Made by a program: the position numbers and the translations under genes. Below, piece by piece: positions 53,162 to 61,768 of a DNA stretch of 64,000 nt. A model generated the notes under the pieces. That model had not been told where the DNA came from, searched no databases, and saw only the letters and a program-made list of their open reading frames with translations. The DNA is from Sphaerisporangium melleum (GTDB lineage: Bacteria > Actinomycetota > Actinomycetes > Streptosporangiales > Streptosporangiaceae): positions 21,563-85,562 of the forward strand of contig NZ_BMNT01000022.1 of assembly GCF_014646695.1 (NCBI RefSeq), written 5' to 3'. Positions within the stretch are counted from its first letter, which is position 1. Each line of letters begins with the position of its first letter.

Positions 53162-53366
53162 GACATCGGCCTCCGAGTGACCAGACGATCAGTGACCTGA
53201 TGCCGCCGCCGCGGCCGCGACAGCAAGGACCTGTCGGCGATGGGGTGACACCCGGCTGATGGAGCACTGCCGGTGTCTGGTCGCAGCCCTGCATCACCAC
53301 CTACCCCGAAAGCCCCTGACCGGCGTCCGTGCCGGTCGGGGGCCACTTTCGATTAGTCCACGAACA

Positions 53367-53489
53367 GCCGTCAATGCCATGCTCAGCGCCACCGCCCTCG
53401 CTGCCCCAGGACCCGTCACGGTCCTCACCTCCGACCCCAAGGACCTCGCCGCCCTGTGCGGTGTGCGCATCACTGTCATCAAGATTTGA
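53367..53489 (+). pseudogene. Remnant of a PIN-domain (VapC-like) protein, C-terminal end only
   Basis: The last 40 codons of an open frame read AVNAMLSATALAAPGPVTVL then TSDPKDLAALCGVRITVIKI. This is the C-terminal strand and acidic motif (TSDPxDL) of PIN-domain RNases. The N-terminal two thirds with the first catalytic Asp residues is absent: upstream sequence is unrelated. Probably a decayed toxin gene. Confidence 0.6.
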
Positions 53490-53531
53490 GTCGTGACCCT
53501 GGCTGGGCGGCTTTGACCTCGCCCCAGGGGC

Positions 53532-54356
53532 ATGGTCCAGGCTAGGCGGGTGGACGACGCGGATCTCATGCTGCCTGGCGAGTTCGGTGCTGCCACGCGG
53601 CTGTCGCCGAAGGCCCTGCGGCTCTACGCGGCGCAGGGCCTGCTGGTGCCGGCCTCCACCGACCCCGGCAGCGGGTATCGCCGCTATCACCGCGACCAGA
53701 TCTCGCTCGGTCGGCTGATCGGATGGTTGCGCATGCTGGACCTGCCACTGGCCCGCATAGCCGCGCTGCTTCCACTCAACGCGCAAGCTCGCCAAGCCGA
53801 GCTGCGAGCCTGGCTGGCCGCTCAGGAGATCGAGCTCCAGCAGCGGCGCGAGCTGGTCGAGGCACTCGATTGCACCAGCCGTACAACCGCCGGTGTCCCG
53901 ACGCTCCGAAGCCGGCCGCAACGCAAACTGCTGTGCCGGGAACGCCGTGTCCACATCGACGAGTTGGACGGTTTCATCGCCGACGCGCAGGAGCACATCC
54001 GGGCGCGGTTGCGGGCCGTCGGATCGTCCGACGACGGACCGGCGTTGGTGCACTTCCACGGATTCGTGACCCGGGACAGCGACGGGCCGGTGGAGGTCGC
54101 GGTGCCGTTCAACGGCTCGGTGGAACCCGTCGACGATCTGCGGATCAGACTTTCGCCGGCCGGCACCGATGCCGTACTGCCGGTCGCCGAGGCGGACGCC
54201 GAGTTCCCCATGATCTTGCACGTCTACGGTGTGCTGGAAGCCTGGATCGACGCGCATCGGCTGCTCTGCGTCGGCAGCCCGGTCGAGGTCCGGCCCGGCG
54301 GCAACGGCGCGTTCCTCGACGTCACCTACCCCGTCGTGCCCAGTGAAGAAAGTTGA
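53532..54356 (+). CDS. MerR-family regulator with C-terminal ligand-binding domain
   Basis: 274 aa. The N-terminal winged helix has the MerR pattern (FGAATRLSPKALRLYAAQGL, then YRRYHRDQISLGRLIGWLRM), followed by a coiled-coil (EIELQQRRELVEAL). The C-terminal ~150 residues look like a GyrI-like effector domain (ALVHFHGFVTRDSDGPVEVA, ILHVYGVLEAWIDAHRLLCV). The stop is 3 bp from the start of the C39-like gene; regulator and enzyme are translated together. Confidence 0.88.
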   Translation: MVQARRVDDADLMLPGEFGAATRLSPKALRLYAAQGLLVPASTDPGSGYRRYHRDQISLGRLIGWLRMLDLPLARIAALLPLNAQARQAELRAWLAAQEIELQQRRELVEALDCTSRTTAGVPTLRSRPQRKLLCRERRVHIDELDGFIADAQEHIRARLRAVGSSDDGPALVHFHGFVTRDSDGPVEVAVPFNGSVEPVDDLRIRLSPAGTDAVLPVAEADAEFPMILHVYGVLEAWIDAHRLLCVGSPVEVRPGGNGAFLDVTYPVVPSEES

Positions 54357-54359
54357 GCG

Positions 54360-55277
54360 ATGCATCCCTACATCGGTTCCGGGCCCTACTGCTACGCCAA
54401 CTCACTGGCGATGGTGCTCGGCTCCACCGCGCCCTCGCCGTCGGTGATCGAAGTGCTGACCGGCTCGCCGTTCGGCTTTGAGTTGCTGGCCGGGCGGCTG
54501 CCGCTGTTCGACCCGTACGGCTGGGACCCTGACCGGGGCCTCGACGACGCGATCGCGCTGCTGGGCTGGACCTGCCGGCGTCAGGGTGCGGACGACGACG
54601 AGCAAGCCCTTGTGATGCTGCGCGATGCGGTCAAGGCCGGTCCGATCCTGGCCGGGCCCGTGGAAATGGGCCTGCTGTATCACCTGCCCGGGATGAGCGG
54701 GCCGATCGAGGCGGACCATTTCGTCACGGTGCTGGAAGCAGACGAGAAGATCATCCGATTCCACGACCCACACGGCCACCCCTACGCAACCCTGCCGACC
54801 GGGGACTTCCTCGCCGCGTGGCGCGCCGACACCATCGCTTACCGCACCACGCCCTACACCATGCGCAGCGAATTCCAGCGGGTCCGAGAGGTCACCACCG
54901 AGGCGGCGCTGCACACGGCCTTGCCCGGTGCGGTCGCCTGGCTGCGCGGACGCGATGACCTCACAGTGCCACCAGGCACGATCGCGGGCGCCGCCGCGGT
55001 CGACCGGCTCGCCGGCATGATCACCGGCGGGCTGGATCCCCAGGTGCACGGTCACCTCGTCCACTTCGCCATCCGGGTCGGTGCCCGACGCCTCACCGAC
55101 GCCGCGACATCCTTCGCCGACCTTGGCCACCACCAGGCCGCCGCCGTGGCCACCCGCCAGGCGCGGCTGGTGGGCAGCCTCCAGTACGAGCTCGTAGCCG
55201 GGCTCACGACGTCCGCTGCTGAGACGCTGCGCCGGCTCGCCCCAACATACGAGGAGTTGGCCACCGTGCTCTGCTAG
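54360..55277 (+). CDS. C39/papain-like cysteine protease-fold protein (BtrH-like)
   Basis: 305 aa. The N-terminus shows a papain-fold set: Cys11 in GSGPYCYANSLAMVLG, His in EADHFVTVLEAD and Asp in IRFHDPHGH, the order Cys-His-Asp of C39 and butirosin-BtrH-like proteins. The latter are acyltransferases rather than proteases. The remaining 150 residues are helical and variable. It is coupled to the MerR regulator. Substrate unknown; a tailoring or deacylation reaction is possible. Confidence 0.7.
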   Translation: MHPYIGSGPYCYANSLAMVLGSTAPSPSVIEVLTGSPFGFELLAGRLPLFDPYGWDPDRGLDDAIALLGWTCRRQGADDDEQALVMLRDAVKAGPILAGPVEMGLLYHLPGMSGPIEADHFVTVLEADEKIIRFHDPHGHPYATLPTGDFLAAWRADTIAYRTTPYTMRSEFQRVREVTTEAALHTALPGAVAWLRGRDDLTVPPGTIAGAAAVDRLAGMITGGLDPQVHGHLVHFAIRVGARRLTDAATSFADLGHHQAAAVATRQARLVGSLQYELVAGLTTSAAETLRRLAPTYEELATVLC

Positions 55278-55461
55278 CAGGGCGCTACGTCGTGCCCGTA
55301 CAGCCGATCCACCAGAAATCCAGGTGGACGCGCCAGTCCGAAGTGGCCGAGTGGCCCCGCCGGATTTCGTGGAGACTTTGATGTGTCGAAGCGGCTTTCC
55401 CCAGTCGAGCTTTCCCGACCGCATTGACAGACCGGCCTTGGCTTCGCACGGTTGGCCGGCG

Positions 55462-56043
55462 TCAGCCCGCGGGGGTCGACCACTCCACCAGCGGCGGGCG
55501 AACCGACGCGCACAACGGCTGACCCTTGGCGTCCGTCAGCCCCAGCCGCGCCACCAGGGCGCCACCGGCCACGGCCCGCTCCAGCACGTCCGCGGGAATC
55601 GCCTCCAGCCACAGCTTCGCCCGCCGGAACGTCGCGAATGCTCCGGCCTGGTCGACCGTCCCCCACGACAGGTAGACGAACCGGCCGCCCGGCCGGCCCT
55701 GCACGAACGGGCCGCGCAGATCCCAACCGGACTCCGTGCGGGTCGCGGTCACCTCCAGCTCCCACACAGCCGAGGAGACGTCTGCGGCCGTCATGCCGAG
55801 CAGTTCACCGGGGCGCTCCCGCCGCTGCACACCGACATGAACATTGGAGTAGCCGGGAAACCCCGGCGCCCGTCCACACTCCCGGCCCGGCAGCTCAGAT
55901 GCTTCAATACAGATCAGCACCCCATCATCATGCACACGACCCAGGCCCCCGATGGCATAGTCGGTGCCCCTACCGATCAGGGCCCGACGGGCGAACGTGA
56001 TCGCGGGTAGGCGGGTGCCATAGGCGTCGGCTATAGCGGGCAC
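55462..56043 (-). CDS. DUF5990 family protein
   Basis: 193 aa. Contains the family block VHDDGVLICIEASELPGREC, then NVHVGVQRRERPGELLG and WDLRGPFVQGRPGGRFVYLS, then FRRAKLWLEAIP. DUF5990 proteins are small actinomycete cytosolic proteins of unknown function. The first ~38 residues before VHDDG may not be translated. A 48-codon frame (MFDTTLTIAWRQP...) lies immediately upstream on the same strand at 56193-56047 without a ribosome-binding site; I do not call it. Confidence 0.8.
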   Translation of the reverse strand: MPAIADAYGTRLPAITFARRALIGRGTDYAIGGLGRVHDDGVLICIEASELPGRECGRAPGFPGYSNVHVGVQRRERPGELLGMTAADVSSAVWELEVTATRTESGWDLRGPFVQGRPGGRFVYLSWGTVDQAGAFATFRRAKLWLEAIPADVLERAVAGGALVARLGLTDAKGQPLCASVRPPLVEWSTPAG

Positions 56044-56289
56044 GCGTCACTCTGGTGCCCGACCACGCCAGCCGGTCAATTCCAAGCAGTGCGGTGGGCC
56101 GGAGTTGAGGAACGAACCCCGGATCGTCGATCGCCCCCGACCACGGACGGAGATCGGCTGACGCCAGGCGATCGTGAGGGTGGTATCGAACATAGTCGAC
56201 CGTAGTAGATGCCTTACTGGGGCAGATCCAGTCCCTGAGCCTTGAGTGCCTTGCGGGCCGGTAGAGGCATTCTTCTGGAGGCGTTCAGA

Positions 56290-56607
56290 TCAACATGGAT
56301 TGGCGAGATCGATCGTGGCGAGGGCTCGTATCAACCCGGACAGATGTGTCAGGCCATGCCAGAGGATCAGTTCGTCGTTCTGCGAGCGATCGAGTGCATT
56401 GCGCAATTCGGCTAGGTCATCACTGACCTGCCCGCATCCCACATATTGGGCTGGATCGCTGGACATGTCGAAGGCGGCTTGAGGTGAGATGTCCCAGTAG
56501 TAGTCGACGTCGAGGTCGATTCGGGGTCCATGTCGCTGCTCCATGGCGTCCAGGAGCAGAGTGCACAGTCGGCGGAGGTCTGCCATGTCAAGGACCATGT
56601 CGCTCAT
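56290..56607 (-). CDS. Conserved small acidic protein of unknown function
   Basis: About 105 aa from ATG 56607; the frame is open to 56676. Sequence: MADLRRLCTLLLDAMEQRHG, then IDLDVDYYWDISPQAAFDMS, GQVSDDLAELRNALDRSQND and LILWHGLTHLSGLIRALATI. The pattern looks like a common actinomycete family with no assigned function. A decayed copy of part of it lies at 50079-50130. Confidence 0.75.
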   Translation of the reverse strand: MSDMVLDMADLRRLCTLLLDAMEQRHGPRIDLDVDYYWDISPQAAFDMSSDPAQYVGCGQVSDDLAELRNALDRSQNDELILWHGLTHLSGLIRALATIDLANPC

Positions 56608-56793
56608 GCCGCGATTGTCGCAACTGCGCTCGCTGCACATGGCGATATTTCTCGATGGTCCGCGGCTCAAAGCCACCGGCGACCGGGACCGGCCTCCAGG
56701 CCGCGTGCCCGGCCGCCGAGCGGGCGCAGTGGCCTCAACCGAGACATTCGGCCGGCGAGGAGAACGGGACCAGTGAATTCAACGCCTTCATGA

Positions 56794-57489
56794 TCACAGC
56801 AGAGGGGGGACAGGGAGGGCGCGAATCCATGCACGATCCGGGGTGAGGAAGCCCGCAAGTCTTAGCTTGGCAGCGGCCAGTTCTTCGGTCAGGAAGTCAT
56901 CGTCGATTCGACGAGAGACGAAGGATTGGGTCCAGACACGATCACCGAGGGTGTACTCAATGGTGGCGGCGAGCAGGTCTCGCTCCGGTCGGCGGACGTC
57001 TCGCATGCACATCTTGACCTCGCCCAGCGTGCTCTGGGCGGAAGCTGCGGAGTCGTACCATTCCGAAGGCTTGCGCTCTATGATCACCTGGCCGTCCATG
57101 GCTACGTGCGTACGGCAAGTGGTCAGGAGGGCGCGCCTAAGATCGTCCTGCGGGGTTTCGATCAGGTGAGAGGCCAGAAGAACTACGTCGAACTGTCTGC
57201 CCAGGGAAAGGGTTTCGATGGGGGAGCAGATGGTTTCTGCGCCGCGTACGTGAGCCAGCATCGCTGCTGACTCGTCCACTGCGACTACCTCATGCCCCAA
57301 GGCCAGCAAGGGTTGGGTGATGCGTCCTGCCCCCGAGCCGAGTTCGAGGATGGTCGCGGCTTCAGGGATGGCATCGTGGATGAGTTCGGGTTCTCCACGA
57401 GCAGGCAAGCGGGCGTAGAGCTCGACGGCGCATCCATCGGGGGTCAACGTCCCGGGACCGGTTCCGTGCTCATGCGGTCGGAACTCCAT
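56794..57489 (-). CDS. Class I SAM-dependent methyltransferase
   Basis: 231 aa from ATG 57489; the open frame continues to 57744 but those residues are low in information. Motif I is ATILELGSGAGRITQPLLAL, motif II VVAVDESAAMLAHV, then QFDVVLLASHLIETPQDDLR. The remaining part has QVIIERKPSEW and the beta strands of a small-molecule methyltransferase. Base composition is a little lower in GC than neighbours, as in other members of this accessory stretch. Substrate unknown. Confidence 0.85.
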   Translation of the reverse strand: MEFRPHEHGTGPGTLTPDGCAVELYARLPARGEPELIHDAIPEAATILELGSGAGRITQPLLALGHEVVAVDESAAMLAHVRGAETICSPIETLSLGRQFDVVLLASHLIETPQDDLRRALLTTCRTHVAMDGQVIIERKPSEWYDSAASAQSTLGEVKMCMRDVRRPERDLLAATIEYTLGDRVWTQSFVSRRIDDDFLTEELAAAKLRLAGFLTPDRAWIRALPVPPLL

Positions 57490-57989
57490 GCGGCAAGTGA
57501 AGCTCGGCAAGTGATGGTGGACAAGCGGCGGCGCGTTCCTAGTCGGTTGATGCGGAATGGCAGGGCGGGCGCGGTAATGGGCGGGCGGCCTGCGTTCCCG
57601 CCGCCGGTCCGGACCGGCGCCTGCGAAGCACGCACGGCCGGGCGGAGCTTGGGAAGTACATCGATCACGGCACCTGGGTCTGCCGACCTGGGGGTGAGGC
57701 CGGTCGTGAGTGGCCGTGATCGACCCCTCGTCACCCTGGCTCATGGCCCGTGGATGGCCCGGCGATCAAGCGAGAGGACTGGTCTTGGGCGCACCGCGCG
57801 CACCTCGCCCGTCTGATCATCCCGTCTGCCGTCGACCCCGATCGAAAGGGAAGCGGGACAGGGCCAGGGGTTAAGGTGGGGCGCCCCACTGGACGAACGA
57901 TCACCCTCATCAAGGGAACAATGGGGGCCGCGCACGTGTACTTTCGGGCTGATCATTCGATATGAACACGCGCGAAGGAGCCCCCTCAG
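57490..57989. other. Region without a supported gene
   Basis: 500 bp between divergent genes. Several short open frames exist on both strands but none has a ribosome-binding site or recognisable motif. The 90 bp before 57990 (around TGTACTTTCGGGCTGATCAT) probably contains the promoter of the next gene. No repeat or RNA structure noted. Confidence 0.4.
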
Positions 57990-58664
57990 GTGACTGGCAG
58001 TCTGAGCTTGCGAGCGCTGCGGCGACTGAGGACCACCCCTGGCGGGCAGCTCGACTGCCGGATCAGCTTCTCCGACGGACCGGGAACTTCGCGGCCGGTC
58101 GCTTATGTGGAACGCGAGGTGCTGCCCGACGGCATATCCGCCTACCTCGCGGCCCGGAAGAGCGGAGCCCGCTCCTTCGTCCTGTGGGCGGACGAGCATC
58201 GCCAGACGCGGGTCGCCACCCTGGTCACCGTCTCCGCGGGCAGCAGGCGGGCACAGTTCAAGGTGCTCGGCCCGCACGGCGAACCGCTCGGTATGTTCAC
58301 GCGCGACAAGGCGTTCAGCCAGGGACTGCGCACACGCTGGACGGTGAGCCGCGCCGGCAGCCCCGACGCGGTGGGATACAAGGGCCGGCTGTTCTGGTGG
58401 TGCGTGTGGTGGCTCTGCTCGCCCCTGCTGCCGCTCATCCTCGTGGCCACCCTGTTCGGCGGCGGCGGCGGCGATTTCCCGCGCGGCCCACGCCGCATCA
58501 AGTGGCGCTCCGGCGGGCAGGTTCCGCTTGAGTTCAAGTCGTCCGGAGACACCCTGCATCTGTACGCACCGGAGCTGGACTGGCGGCTCGGAGCCGCCCT
58601 CGTGGCCCTGATCCCCTCTTTCGACGGCTGGATCGGCGACCCCTGGGACAGCAGGAAGGACTGA
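57990..58664 (+). CDS. Membrane-associated protein of unknown function
   Basis: 224 aa from GTG 57990 with AAGGAG about 10 nt ahead. N-terminal half: alternating strands (YVEREVLPDGISAYLAARKS, then FVLWADEHRQTRVATLVTVS), reminiscent of the tubby/scramblase-like or LURP-like fold. A hydrophobic segment sits at about residues 133-155 (FWWCVWWLCSPLLPLILVAT). No catalytic motif seen. I cannot assign a function. Followed 166 bp later by another membrane-protein gene. Confidence 0.65.
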   Translation: MTGSLSLRALRRLRTTPGGQLDCRISFSDGPGTSRPVAYVEREVLPDGISAYLAARKSGARSFVLWADEHRQTRVATLVTVSAGSRRAQFKVLGPHGEPLGMFTRDKAFSQGLRTRWTVSRAGSPDAVGYKGRLFWWCVWWLCSPLLPLILVATLFGGGGGDFPRGPRRIKWRSGGQVPLEFKSSGDTLHLYAPELDWRLGAALVALIPSFDGWIGDPWDSRKD

Positions 58665-58830
58665 CGGGCAGGCGGCGCGCCCGTGATGCGGCGGCGGAAG
58701 GCACGGAGGCCGCGTGAGCAGGATCTCGGCGAAGGGCCGGCCCGGGAATCGTGGATCGCCACACGCCGAACGTCTACACGCCACGGCCGACCCTGCGGTG
58801 CGGACCCACGCGGGCTGGTACAAATGCGGC

Positions 58831-59127
58831 ATGAGCGAACTCGCTGGCTATCCCCCACAGCCGAACGTGCGGCCGGCCCGGCGGGTCTACAGTCGGAGGT
58901 TCCGTGTGTGGGCCCACGTGCTCCTGTGGACGCCGATCGCGATCACGGTGGTCGGTGTCATCCTCGGCCTGGGACTGTTCGCGGCCGCTGATGCCGACCC
59001 GACGCACAATTCGTCCGCGCTCGGCTATCTCGGCCTCGTCGTGTGGGGCGGCCTCGCGGTCCTGTCGCCGGTCCTGCTCGGGTCGTTCATCGCCGGGTTG
59101 GTCATGCTGATCCGCGCGCGCAGCTGA
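58831..59127 (+). CDS. Small membrane protein with two helices
   Basis: 98 aa from ATG 58831 (open frame back to 58714). Hydrophobic segments at residues ~28-50 (VLLWTPIAITVVGVILGLGL) and ~65-90 (LGLVVWGGLAVLSPVLLGSF). No motif recognised. The 150 bp after it (59128-59280) carry no gene I can support. Confidence 0.6.
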   Translation: MSELAGYPPQPNVRPARRVYSRRFRVWAHVLLWTPIAITVVGVILGLGLFAAADADPTHNSSALGYLGLVVWGGLAVLSPVLLGSFIAGLVMLIRARS

Positions 59128-59280
59128 GGTCGCGGCGGGACGCGGCCCGCCGCGACATGCTCCAGGCCGGCCGCCCTGACGATGTCGTGGCCGCGCCGGC
59201 GGTCGACGGTCACCGTCTCGGCGGAGATACCGAACCGATACTTCACCAGCTCGAAGAGTCGATCGGTGAAGGCGGGCAGG

Positions 59281-59826
59281 TCATCCTGCCCTGAGGTCCG
59301 GCCGTGGCCGGCCGTTGTGACGCAGCCGGAGCCGGCGCCGGGGGTGCGAGCGCAGCACCGGGTGGAGGTTCCAGCCCTGTTCCGAGGCGACGCGCAGGGC
59401 GTAACCGGCGCCGGCGCCCCGGAAGTAGTGTGCGCCGAGTTCCAGGTCGCGGTGGTACTCGCGACGGTACCGGGAGGTCTCCACGCGTCTGGTCTGCTTC
59501 TCGATGCGCCGGTCCACGCGCGCTTGGTAGTACGCCGTGTCGCCCTCCCGCGCCAGCGCCACGGGGGTCACACACCAGAGCGGGACGAACGGTATCTGGC
59601 CCAATGTGGCGTCCAGCATCCGTATCGCGCCGTTCTCGGCACGCGGCACCATGTAGACGATCAGCTGGGCCACCGGCGCCATGCAGTAGAAGCCGATCGC
59701 GAGGACGACCCACACCATCCACCACGGCGGCAGGAACACCAGGGTCAGGGGGAGAAGCAGCAGCCAGCGCAGTGCCGCCGGGCGGACGGGAAGTGGCCCC
59801 CAGGTCGGGTCGTCGTAGTCATGCAC
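59281..59826 (-). CDS. Membrane protein of unknown function
   Basis: 181 aa. An N-terminal Trp/Pro-rich stretch (WGPLPVRPAALRWLLLLPLT) is followed by two or three hydrophobic segments, then a polar, Arg-rich helical region (YYQARVDRRIEKQTRRVETS) and a C-terminal basic tail (HPRRRLRLRHNGRPR). No family recognised. Its 3' end lies close to other small membrane genes of the accessory stretch. Confidence 0.55.
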   Translation of the reverse strand: MHDYDDPTWGPLPVRPAALRWLLLLPLTLVFLPPWWMVWVVLAIGFYCMAPVAQLIVYMVPRAENGAIRMLDATLGQIPFVPLWCVTPVALAREGDTAYYQARVDRRIEKQTRRVETSRYRREYHRDLELGAHYFRGAGAGYALRVASEQGWNLHPVLRSHPRRRLRLRHNGRPRPDLRAG

Positions 59827-60010
59827 GTCCGGTGTCTTCCTCTCGGGTTCGCCATCGCTCGACGCTGCGCCCGTGAGCCTACGCCGAGAGGCCGACCGAC
59901 CCGCACGAACCGGCGGGCCGTGCCGGTCCCGGCATCAGCGAGGGTCCGGCCGGTGTCTCTCAGCATGACCGAACCCCGAGATCGGAAAGGTCGAAGAACA
60001 AGGGCCGGTA

Positions 60011-60277
60011 TCCAGCCGGATCTGGGTCAGGGCACCGAAGGGGGCGAACCTCTCTGGCGTCCACTTCCACGACCTTCGCCAGACGAGCAACACGTTCGCC
60101 TCGCCGTCGGGTGCGACGCTGCGGGAGCCGATGAACCGGATGGGGCACTCGACCACGTGGGCCGCGCTGATCTATCCGCACAACGAGAACGGGCGGAATC
60201 AGATGATCGCCGGCGCCATGGGAAACTCGCCGCAGCGGCTCTCAGGAAAGAAGATCCATCGGGATCGGGCACGCTAA
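60011..60277 (+). pseudogene. Remnant of a tyrosine-recombinase integrase, C-terminal catalytic part
   Basis: In the frame ending at TAA 60275-60277 the DNA reads HFHDLRQTSNTFASPSGATL, then REPMNRMGHSTTWAALIYPH. This is the catalytic end of an actinomycete phage-type integrase: HxLR box (HDLR), GH motif and the Tyr of LIY. No start codon or N-terminal core-binding domain is present; the frame is only partial. It lies 86 bp from the 3' end of tRNA-Gly on the opposite strand, as integrases of tRNA-targeting elements do. Confidence 0.75.
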
Positions 60278-60362
60278 CGGACACGAAAGATCGAAAAGGC
60301 CGTGAAAATAGCCAAGGCCCAGGGTCCGGGGATTCCGTCCTACCTGGGCTTTGACGCTTGGG

Positions 60363-60433
60363 AGCGGGTGACGGGAATCGAACCCGCGCTGTCAGCTTGG
60401 GAAGCTGATGTTCTGCCATTGAACTACACCCGC
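60363..60433 (-). tRNA. tRNA-Gly, anticodon CCC
   Basis: On the minus strand the gene begins GCGGGTGTAGTTCAATGGC and ends GGTTCGATTCCCGTCACCCGC. Acceptor stem GCGGGTG/CACCCGC, anticodon stem TCAGC/GCTGA with loop TTCCCAA (anticodon CCC), and a T-arm with GTTCGAT. The 3' CCA is not encoded. Its 3' end faces the integrase remnant. Confidence 0.95.
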
Positions 60434-60563
60434 GTCGATCAGTTGCTGACTGACGACGCCCCTACTCTAGCGGAACTTCCGGTGTGCCACCTCCCTGTAC
60501 AGGGAGTGAGTTCGGATGAGGCGGGGACCGGCAGGGAGCGCACGAGGTTGGTAGGTTGCTGAG

Positions 60564-61139
60564 GTGCTGCTATCCGATCGTGACATCCGCTTGGAGATAG
60601 AGTCGGGCCGGGTCAAGATCGACCCGTTCGACGCGGAGATGATCCAGCCGTCGAGCATCGACGTGCGGCTGGACCGGTACTTCCGGGTGTTCGAGAACCA
60701 CCGCTATCCCCATATCGATCCGGCGATCGAGCAGGCGGAGCTGACGCGGTTGGTGGAGCCGGACGGGGACGAGCCGTTCATCCTGCACCCTGGGGAGTTC
60801 GTGCTGGCGTCCACCTATGAGGTGATCGGACTGCCGGACGACATCGCCAGCAGGCTGGAGGGGAAGTCGAGCCTGGGGCGCCTCGGGCTGCTGACGCATT
60901 CCACGGCGGGGTTCATCGATCCGGGGTTCGAGGGGCACGTCACGCTCGAGCTGTCGAACGTGGCCACCCTTCCGATCAAGCTGTGGCCGGGGATGAAGAT
61001 CGGGCAGGTGTGCATGTTCCGGCTCAGCTCGTCTGCCGAGTATCCGTACGGCAGTGAGAAGTACGGGTCGCGGTATCAGGGGCAGCGCGGGCCGACGCCG
61101 AGCCGGTCGTTTCTGAACTTCCATCGCACGAGGGTGTGA
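60564..61139 (+). CDS. dcd: dCTP deaminase
   Basis: 191 aa, GTG start at 60564. [20 protein letters not shown], then [55 protein letters not shown] and the catalytic Glu129 in GHVTLELSN are all family hallmarks. It makes dUTP (or dUMP, in the bifunctional type found in Mycobacterium) from dCTP for thymidylate synthesis. C-terminus [17 protein letters not shown] is typical of actinobacterial Dcd. A short hairpin (GGAGCCG/CGGCTCC, 61141-61175) lies just after the stop. Confidence 0.97.
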   Translation: MLLSDRDIRLEIESGRVKIDPFDAEMIQPSSIDVRLDRYFRVFENHRYPHIDPAIEQAELTRLVEPDGDEPFILHPGEFVLASTYEVIGLPDDIASRLEGKSSLGRLGLLTHSTAGFIDPGFEGHVTLELSNVATLPIKLWPGMKIGQVCMFRLSSSAEYPYGSEKYGSRYQGQRGPTPSRSFLNFHRTRV

Positions 61140-61768
61140 GGGAGCCGCCGGGGGTGGAAGACCGGTGACGGCTCCGGGGAAGCGGGCCAGGCGGTGACGT
61201 CAAGGGGCGCGTCGTCCGTGTGCGGCGTCGGAGGCCGCATGCGGACGGGGTGAGCTCCGGCGCCGGGGACAAGCAGGGGACAAGCAGGGGACAAGGGGTC
61301 CCAGGTGCTCGCGCCGGTGCGGTATTCAATAAGGTGCCGGGGCGGGGTGGCCGCCGGCGGGTCAGGGGCGGCGTGAGCCGGGCGTCGGCCTGGCTGCGGC
61401 GTGGAGGGGGTGAACCTTCTCCGGCGTGGGGTCGTGTCCGATTCGGGGGATGCGCGGCGGTGGCCCGCGGCTTCCGGGCACGGTTCGGGTTTGAGAAAGA
61501 TCTTGTTGGTGGGTCGGTGTGGATCTTTCGCGTGCGCGGCGGTATCAGCCCGAGGGCGAGGGGATCCGTGGCTGATGGGGGACATCGTGTGGCCGGGCCG
61601 GGAAGGTGCGGGGGACAAGTTGCGATCAGCCCGTGTGAACAAGCGAACGAGGGGCAACGGCAGAGAGAACGGGAGGTTACAACAGGGAGTGCGTGTCACG
61701 AACTTCGCATTTCAGCCGGTACCCCTTACTCTTCTCTGCGGACAGTCCCCGCACATCTGGAGAACGAC
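61140..61768. other. Region upstream of the phosphate-transport operon
   Basis: About 630 bp without a convincing gene. It holds a weak hairpin after dcd, a tandem repeat at 61265-61297, and presumably the promoter of the DUF47/pit operon, perhaps near the lower-GC stretch 61618-61700. I looked for PhoP-type 11-nt direct repeats (GTTCACC units) and saw none that satisfied me. Confidence 0.4.
61265..61297. repeat. Three tandem 11-bp repeats
   Basis: GGGGACAAGCA occurs at 61265-61275 and 61276-61286, then a variant GGGGACAAGGG at 61287-61297. Located in the gap before the pit operon; function unknown. Confidence 0.75.

Noticed and set aside
59025-59280. Minus-strand frame with FRFGISAETVTVD-like residues (actual KYRFGISAETVTVDRRRG)
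   Set aside because: Looks protein-like for about 40 residues but overlaps a membrane gene antisense, has no start signal, and I recognise no family.
60027-60419. Minus-strand frame starting MAEHQLPKLTARVRFPSPAP
   Set aside because: The typical translation of a tRNA sequence, not a gene.
60302-60562. Small plus-strand frame containing GIEPALSAW
   Set aside because: It runs across the tRNA-Gly gene; this translated tRNA motif is a common false protein.
61618-61690. Possible PHO box upstream of the pit operon
   Set aside because: GTTC elements are 8 bp apart, not the 11-bp period of actinomycete PhoP sites.
61076-61699. 207-codon minus-strand frame after dcd
   Set aside because: Pro/Arg-rich low-complexity translation, overlaps the end of dcd, no ribosome-binding site.
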